Shown in pieces: positions 60,138-64,000 of a DNA stretch of 64,000 bases. The position numbers and the translations under genes are program-made. Below the pieces are notes generated by a model. It was not told where the DNA came from. It saw only the letters and a list, made by a program, of their open reading frames with translations, and did no database searches. Each line of letters begins with the position of its first letter. The stretch's first letter is position 1. The stretch is from the NCBI GenBank assembly GCA_964035795.1, contig OZ038325.1, positions 4,283,163 through 4,347,162 of the forward strand, given 5' to 3'. This DNA comes from Pterobdella sp. o SKG-2022. Its lineage: Eukaryota; Annelida; Clitellata; Hirudinida; Piscicolidae.

Positions 60138-63100
60138 GAGCATGAAAATGTGCCTTAGTTATGTTTTTAATTTTTCATTTAAGATTTTTTCAATTAGGTT
60201 CATTTTTGTTCATTTCATAATCTTATCTATAATTATCAAAATTTTATTCTTGTGGTCTTTTCCCCATGCGTGATTGCTAATTTAACGTTTTTTATTAAAA
60301 TGTAAACAAAAAATCTTCAAAAACCCACCACTATCAATGCAGGTTTGGGATTTTGTAGGTGAAATAGTTTGTCCGATCTTTCTGGAAAATTCCAGAATCC
60401 CATTGAACATTTTGGAGTTGACAACTCGTGGCATGAACCTTCTGTCTGATATTGAAGTGGAAGATTGCCAGCCTGACTCTGAAGCTAAACTCTTTGCCAT
60501 GCTTCTTAAGGCACTCAAGCATCATTTGGTTTGTGCTACTTAATGTGCATTCACTTCTTACTGCTAATGTTTGATAAGCCTTGCCATTGGTGAATAAAGC
60601 CAGCTAAGCGTTGAGTAATGTTTAATATAAACCATGACACAGGGAGCCTTTGGAGTGAAGGAATTATGGGAAGCATCAGGTCTCAGATGGAACAAGATGC
60701 TGCCTCCAGATCAAATAAAGGCTTTTATTAAAAAACATGTATGCATGCTTCATGTATCTAACTTGTGTCAATCTAAAAAAAATAACTTATAAAAACCTGC
60801 ATGCCTAACACAAAACATGTTGTCTTAGTTCAAATATGAGCCATATGCCTTTCATGATAGTTCAAATAATTCATTGATAGATAGATACCAAGGTTTTAAA
60901 TCCGGTTTAATCTTTAATATAACAAGGGTGAGAAGTTTCACTCTATTTAAATAACTTGCAATTTTATATACTCGTAATCTCCCTGTGTGAGGAAGGCAAG
61001 GGCATGCTCTCCACGAATTTATAAACGCTCCAAAAACTTCCATTAATAGTTTTATACTAATAGTAATCATTCATTTATTTATATAAAAGATCTACCACTT
61101 TAGGTTTCACATACTTGATGATGTGAGTAAACCTTGCAAAAGCTTCATACTTTCAGAATAACATTGTTAACAGTTTTTACTCATATATAACACAGGCTCT
61201 ACAAATTACAGAGTCAATATTTTATGTATAGCATGCATCAAAAACAAAGTCCAACTGCATCACAGGCACTTGAGTATACAGAGGATAGTCGTCAGGCAGG
61301 TGGTAGGAGACATAGGCTGGTGTCCGTTAACGAGGATAAGAACAAGTTGATCGATCTGTTCAAAAAGCCAGGTGCCACTGTGGGAGAAGTGCAAGACTGG
61401 ATACATGTGAGTCTGTGTGTTTGTTAGCGTTTTAAAACCTGTAGTAATGCTTAATTGTTTTGTTTTTTACCCCCATGTTCCGCCGTTTCGGTTAGGAATG
61501 TATCCTATCTTCATCATCAGACTGTTAGTGTTGGTCTTAGGATGTTTCTTTGCATATTAAGAACTTTTCTTAAGAACCTAGTCTGATGAAACCGTCTGTG
61601 TGGGGTCCTCCGAAAAAATTGTCTTGAAACAAGATAAAATTAGTAAGCCCAAAGGATTACTGGAGGACAGAGAAGATTCGTTTAGATTTTTACCCTGAAA
61701 GGGTAGCAGGCCTAAACGCTGGGGCGTAGATGCCTTTTAATGTCATGCCTTGGACAGGTGCCTTTTAACGTCATGCTCAGGACCAAATGCTTGATTGTCT
61801 GTAAAGCTATTGGAATATTGATTTTTTTCCTTCAAGCTTTAATTATTGCTATTAATTGATAAAAAAAGCTGAACATACTAACCAAATAACAGGAAAATAT
61901 GCACATATCCTCATCACACACTTTCAACCCTTCGGACCTCAACTTCACTGCTGATATTTACACGGCTCTCTGCATGGCTTCACTCACTAGTTGGATATCT
62001 GTGTTTTGCTTCAATTTTCTTTTTATGATAAGTTTACTCATTAATATTTTCAACATATTTGATAATTCAACATTTTGTCTTAATGTTAATTGTCGAAATC
62101 ATTTTATACTACTTGACAGTACAACTAATCTTGAATATGAACAAATAAGTAAAAAGACCTTCAAAATGTGCCAAAACCCCAACCCACCAACAGAAAGGCC
62201 CAACTCTGACTCTGAATATGACTTGAATGAGGAGCGTTTCCATCACTTTGTGGAGGTGGTGAAAGGCATCACAGTGAACAGAGAGGACAGGCAAGTCAGG
62301 GTGCTGTTGGCCTTGCAAGAACTTATGCATCGACTTGATCATCCTCCTAGTTAGTTGTATCTCAATGTATGTGAATGTAATGGGGTATTTAGAGAGCGCT
62401 TTTCATTATAGATCAAAGTGCTTGCTACAAATTTAATGTAGCGAAAAAAAAAACTTCAGAAAAGGTGCTAAATGTCGGCCCACACAGGGTTGAACCCGTT
62501 AACTTTAGATAATTAGTCTTATGCTCTACCCCTGAACTAAATGGGTTAACAGTATCGAAAGTTGCTAGTTGTAGCTTAGGTTCAGTAGTTTTGCACAAAA
62601 GAAGAAAATTGCTTTGTTCAGTGTTGCTTTCATGGATTCTGTAATATGGGCTTTTACATTAACCTGAATCCAATATATTTTATGTTGCTTCTCTGTTATA
62701 ATCTCTATAAAAGTTGGTAGCAGACAAAACAAATTCTCTGGTATCGTTATTTGATCAGATGATCTTAGTTGACAATGGCAACACCAACTTTTCAAGTTTT
62801 AAAACGGCAGACTGGCAGTATATAAAATTTATCCTAAATAAAATGGCTTGTTTAATAAATTACGCTTTAAGTAGTATCAATAATCTAGGTCAACTGCTGT
62901 CTACCCCTGTTACTGGGACATGTACAAAGTATAATTAAGTATATAAAAATTTTTAAAATATATTCATTTTTTTTTGGCATTCACACAAATATTTCCACTT
63001 GACAGATATATTAGTGCGCATTCTTGAGATGTCGTATGACGCTGAAGTATTCAACTCAAATGCTTTCATTAAGTGGCATGACGACACCACCATCACCCCC

Positions 63101-63337
63101 GGTATGTTTGTATATTGGTGTTTTTATATATCTGTTATCTTGATTTTTCCATTCTTATCTTTATTTGTTTTATGTATCGGTATATTTACTTATCCTACCA
63201 ATTTTCCCGTTGAATGTATATTATATTTTGATACATTATTCAAATATTATAATGGCTTTGCAGGTAAAGGGATAGCACTACAGACAGTGAAGGACTTCAT
63301 GATATGGTTGAAAGAAGAGAAGCAGGAAGCAAAGTAG
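46067..63337 (+). CDS. EIF4G: Translation initiation factor eIF4G, 21 exons
   Basis: Scaffold of the eIF4F cap complex that bridges eIF4E, eIF4A, PABP and eIF3. Exons: 46067-46153, 46280-46312, 46370-46558, 46813-47470, 54343-54374, 54466-55416, 55671-55757, 57324-57425, 57641-57838, 58065-58291, 58498-58898, 59014-59245, 59376-59510, 59692-60085, 60343-60528, 60643-60738, 61266-61406, 61893-61989, 62194-62349, 63006-63101, 63264-63337. All junctions are GT-AG and every phase matches; 4,572 nt, 1,523 aa plus TAG (human eIF4G1 about 1,600). The N-terminal third is low-complexity (Gln/Pro, then Lys/Glu). The eIF4E-binding motif YSREFLL is at residues 623-629. MIF4G spans about 713-985, MA3 about 1,120-1,310, W2 about 1,350-1,523. 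The start codon is chosen because an in-frame stop lies just upstream, but a further 5' exon cannot be excluded. Intron 4 (6.9 kb) holds most of the repeats. Confidence 0.93.
47471..48080. other. eIF4G intron 4, 5' part
   Basis: AT-rich. It contains two near-identical 60-80 bp blocks at about 47,817-47,900 and 47,903-47,985 (TAGATGCATTAGTTAT.GTATAAGCTATATTTT), a local tandem duplication. No exon seen. Confidence 0.5.
48081..48428 (+). repeat. 350-bp dispersed repeat, complete copy
   Basis: Reference copy. Head TTGGTCCTGGGCATGACGTT, centre GTAACAGGTATCGACAAACT and CATTTGGCTTGGCGGAGGAT, GGCAAGATAAACTGCCCAAG, GGACATTAGCTTGGGCTGGC, tail CGACTGCTGTCAACCCCAGC...AGCAGTATAATCTAATATGG. No coding potential I can support. 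In eIF4G intron 4. Confidence 0.9.
48985..49292 (+). repeat. 350-bp dispersed repeat, second copy
   Basis: Direct-orientation copy 0.9 kb from the previous one, with an internal deletion after GGAATGGTGGATAAAATG. Tail CCAGTTACTGGGACATGTAC and AGTATAATCTAATTGGA intact. Confidence 0.88.
49655..49701. repeat. (TA)n microsatellite
   Basis: TA dinucleotide run in eIF4G intron 4, preceded by CCTGTTTTCCTTTACCAAGG, the terminal motif of the RTE family, so probably an RTE tail remnant. Confidence 0.85.
49880..52545 (+). mobile_element. RTE-type LINE, second subfamily, degraded
   Basis: Plus strand in eIF4G intron 4: [38 protein letters not shown] and [11 protein letters not shown] (endonuclease, 50,100-50,455); [20 protein letters not shown] (connector); [14 protein letters not shown] palm near 51,345; [20 protein letters not shown] (51,500), [15 protein letters not shown] (51,606); then [20 protein letters not shown] with WVHKRCSG and CPRC, a PHD-like finger (51,775-51,905); C-terminus [15 protein letters not shown] near 52,435. 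Frequent stops. Confidence 0.85.
52765..53395 (+). mobile_element. 3' fragment of the same RTE subfamily
   Basis: Repeats the end of the preceding element: SWQLSPG with [29 protein letters not shown], then [20 protein letters not shown] and [13 protein letters not shown]. Its extreme 3' end, AACTGCTAATTACCCCAGTT followed by ACTGAAACACATACAGTAGT, resembles the tail of the 350-bp repeat. Confidence 0.8.
53535..53605. repeat. (TA)n microsatellite
   Basis: TA run interrupted by TATG units in eIF4G intron 4. A shorter (TA)n lies at 53,917-53,938 after a TG run. Confidence 0.85.
54466..55416 (+). CDS. EIF4G: eIF4G exon 6 with eIF4E-binding site
   Basis: 317 codons: a Gln/Pro-rich start, a long Lys/Glu-rich charged middle probably forming helix or coiled coil, then a conserved end [20 protein letters not shown] followed by ISD-like [17 protein letters not shown] fits YxxxxL-phi, the motif that docks on the dorsal face of eIF4E; human eIF4G1 has YDREFLL at the matching place. 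Confidence 0.93.
55970..57165 (+). mobile_element. RTE-type LINE, 5'-truncated, PHD-finger family
   Basis: In eIF4G intron 7. Close relative of 43,340-44,510: [38 protein letters not shown], a damaged catalytic box near 56,195 (YADD lost), [20 protein letters not shown] (finger, 56,360-56,440), [40 protein letters not shown] and the GGAAAACGGGCTTGG...GATTGATTG tail. Stops and a frameshift within the RT. Confidence 0.9.
57641..58898 (+). CDS. EIF4G: eIF4G exons 9-11, MIF4G (HEAT-1) domain
   Basis: Encodes the eIF4A/eIF3/RNA-binding middle domain. Landmarks: [72 protein letters not shown] block, [57 protein letters not shown] and [13 protein letters not shown]. Order and spacing follow human eIF4G1 closely. 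Confidence 0.96.
59692..60738 (+). CDS. EIF4G: eIF4G exons 14-16, MA3 (HEAT-2) domain
   Basis: [34 protein letters not shown] and [14 protein letters not shown] helices, then [25 protein letters not shown] and [19 protein letters not shown]. This domain contacts eIF4A a second time in animal eIF4G. The serine-rich sequence before it (59,014-59,510) includes a [14 protein letters not shown] stretch and NRFSVL, equivalent to the human linker. Confidence 0.94.
60100..60140. repeat. (TA)n and poly-T tract
   Basis: Short TA run followed by T16-18 in eIF4G intron 14. Confidence 0.8.
60880..61010. repeat. Dispersed repeat shared with 13,605-13,735
   Basis: Begins GATAGATACCAAGGTTTTAA and ends TTTTATATACTCGTAATCTCC; matches the EIF2B4-intron copy in order and spacing. 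Unknown class. Confidence 0.5.
61266..63337 (+). CDS. EIF4G: eIF4G exons 17-21, W2 (HEAT-3) domain
   Basis: [72 protein letters not shown] and [18 protein letters not shown]. This is the C-terminal HEAT module that in animals recruits Mnk kinases. Intron 18 ends in AG at 62,193 and splits an otherwise open frame; intron 19 contains a SINE and a copy of the 350-bp repeat. Confidence 0.94.
61440..61795 (-). repeat. Unclassified repeat-like segment with CTGATGA...GAAAC motif
   Basis: eIF4G intron 17. On the minus strand it starts with GGTCCTGAGCATGACGTTAA, the head motif of the 350-bp repeat, followed by a 28-bp direct duplication (TGCCTTTTAA.GTCATGC twice at 61,728-61,783), then GGTAGCAGG/CCCTTTCAGGG-type short inverted repeats, and CTGATGATGAAGATAGGATA...CCTAACCGAAACGGCG at 61,520-61,481. 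The last part has the CTGATGA and GAAAC boxes of a hammerhead core around a TAGGA/TCCTA stem, as in Penelope-like element ends. Weak evidence. Confidence 0.4.
62379..62550 (-). mobile_element. tRNA-derived SINE
   Basis: Minus-strand copy in eIF4G intron 19, 30 bp after the exon. Degraded head (GTTAACCCATTTAGTTCAGG, GGGTTCAACCCTG) and the AGCGCTCTCTAAATACCCCATT tail. Confidence 0.8.
62690..62935 (+). repeat. 350-bp repeat, 5'-truncated copy
   Basis: Starts within CTCTGTTATAATC, then TCTGGTATCGTTATTTGATC, TTGACAATGGCAACACCAAC, AGACTGGCAGTATATAAAAT, and the tail TCAACTGCTGTCTACCCCTG...GGGACATGTACAAAGTATAA. eIF4G intron 19. Confidence 0.85.
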
Positions 63338-63419
63338 GCGCTTGAAGCCAGACAGAATTGATTAGTTCCATTATTAAGGATTTTATTCGTTTGGATATTT
63401 TATTTTGCTTCTTTTTTAA

Positions 63420-63451
<32 letters not shown>

Positions 63452-64000
63452 TATTTATTTATATTTATATATATATAATTTGCTTTTAGTTACTAAAGCG
63501 TGTTACATACGACGATTTGTGATGCGTCTAATTAAGTTTTTTCCTAAGTGTTGATTTGTTTAAGTAGATGTGTGGAGGGTATTGTTCGGTAGGACATTCG
63601 TAAGCACCAAATTGATCCACGCATCTATGTTACATGATCGTATTTTCAATGGTGTTGTACACGCACATGCTACTAGTATTATAATCATTCATGCCACTGT
63701 CTCAATAATAGTTAACAACACTTATATTTATTTATTCGTCATTGTTATATATAACATCAATGGCGATAATGCTGACTTGACGTCACTTAAGCATAATCTA
63801 GTGTATATGTATGATTATAAAATACCCTATATATGTGTGCGTGAGAGTGTACGTGTGCTTTATAACGCCTTTCACCTCACGTCTTAGTATTGTCACGTTG
63901 CTGCAATTGGTTTTAATTATGCTTTTAACATCTTTCATCAGTTATAGTTTGATTTTGATGCGTTGAATATACTTGTTAGTTTGGTTCATTTTTTTAATAT
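63338..64000. other. eIF4G 3' UTR and flank
   Basis: AT-rich, with (TA)n at 63,427-63,475. No canonical AATAAA close to the stop, and no other gene recognised. Confidence 0.45.

Overview
This is a window of an AT-rich nuclear genome from an animal. It holds spliced genes with GT-AG introns, animal-type orthologues (DMC1, eIF2B delta, eIF4G), a cadherin-like exon, and many degraded non-LTR retrotransposons, tRNA-derived SINEs and (TA)n tracts. The repeats (PHD-finger RTE elements, a 2A-bearing LINE, CR1/L2 elements ending in ATT repeats) suit a marine-type invertebrate. I cannot place it more precisely from sequence alone.

Host genes. (1) A cadherin-like exon lies on the minus strand at 5,881-7,734. 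(2) EIF2B4 (eIF2B delta) is on the minus strand at 10,008-22,185. I rebuilt it as 12 exons whose phases all agree (1,476 nt, 491 aa); most exons are too short to stand out as ORFs. (3) DMC1, the meiotic recombinase, is on the plus strand at 22,741-23,947 in 3 exons (340 aa). It is divergent from EIF2B4 across 555 bp. (4) eIF4G is on the plus strand at 46,067-63,337. I rebuilt it as 21 exons (4,572 nt, 1,523 aa) with an eIF4E-binding motif and MIF4G, MA3 and W2 domains.

Layout. 1-2,655: LINE fragments. 2,656-5,880: unique AT-rich DNA with a 28-bp minisatellite. 5,881-7,734: cadherin-like exon. 7,735-10,007: AT-rich spacer. 10,008-22,185: EIF2B4, whose introns hold two RTE copies, an I-type LINE with RNase H, two SINEs and foldback elements. 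22,186-24,600: promoter region and DMC1. 24,600-44,620: a retroelement-dominated block with PHD-finger RTEs, CR1/L2 elements nested in an older repeat, a LINE with a 2A-like peptide and a broken Tigger/pogo DNA transposon. 46,067-63,337: eIF4G, with further RTE copies and a 300-350 bp repeat in its introns.

Function. eIF2B delta (recycling of eIF2-GDP) and eIF4G (cap-complex scaffold) both act in translation initiation, and DMC1 acts in meiosis. I see no sign that they form an operon or a joint system. The most interesting non-host signals are the 2A-like peptide plus zinc finger at the 5' end of the 35-39 kb LINE, the PHD-like finger carried by the RTE family, and two short repeat families that appear to share 3' tails with resident LINEs. 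I found no clearly new biological system.
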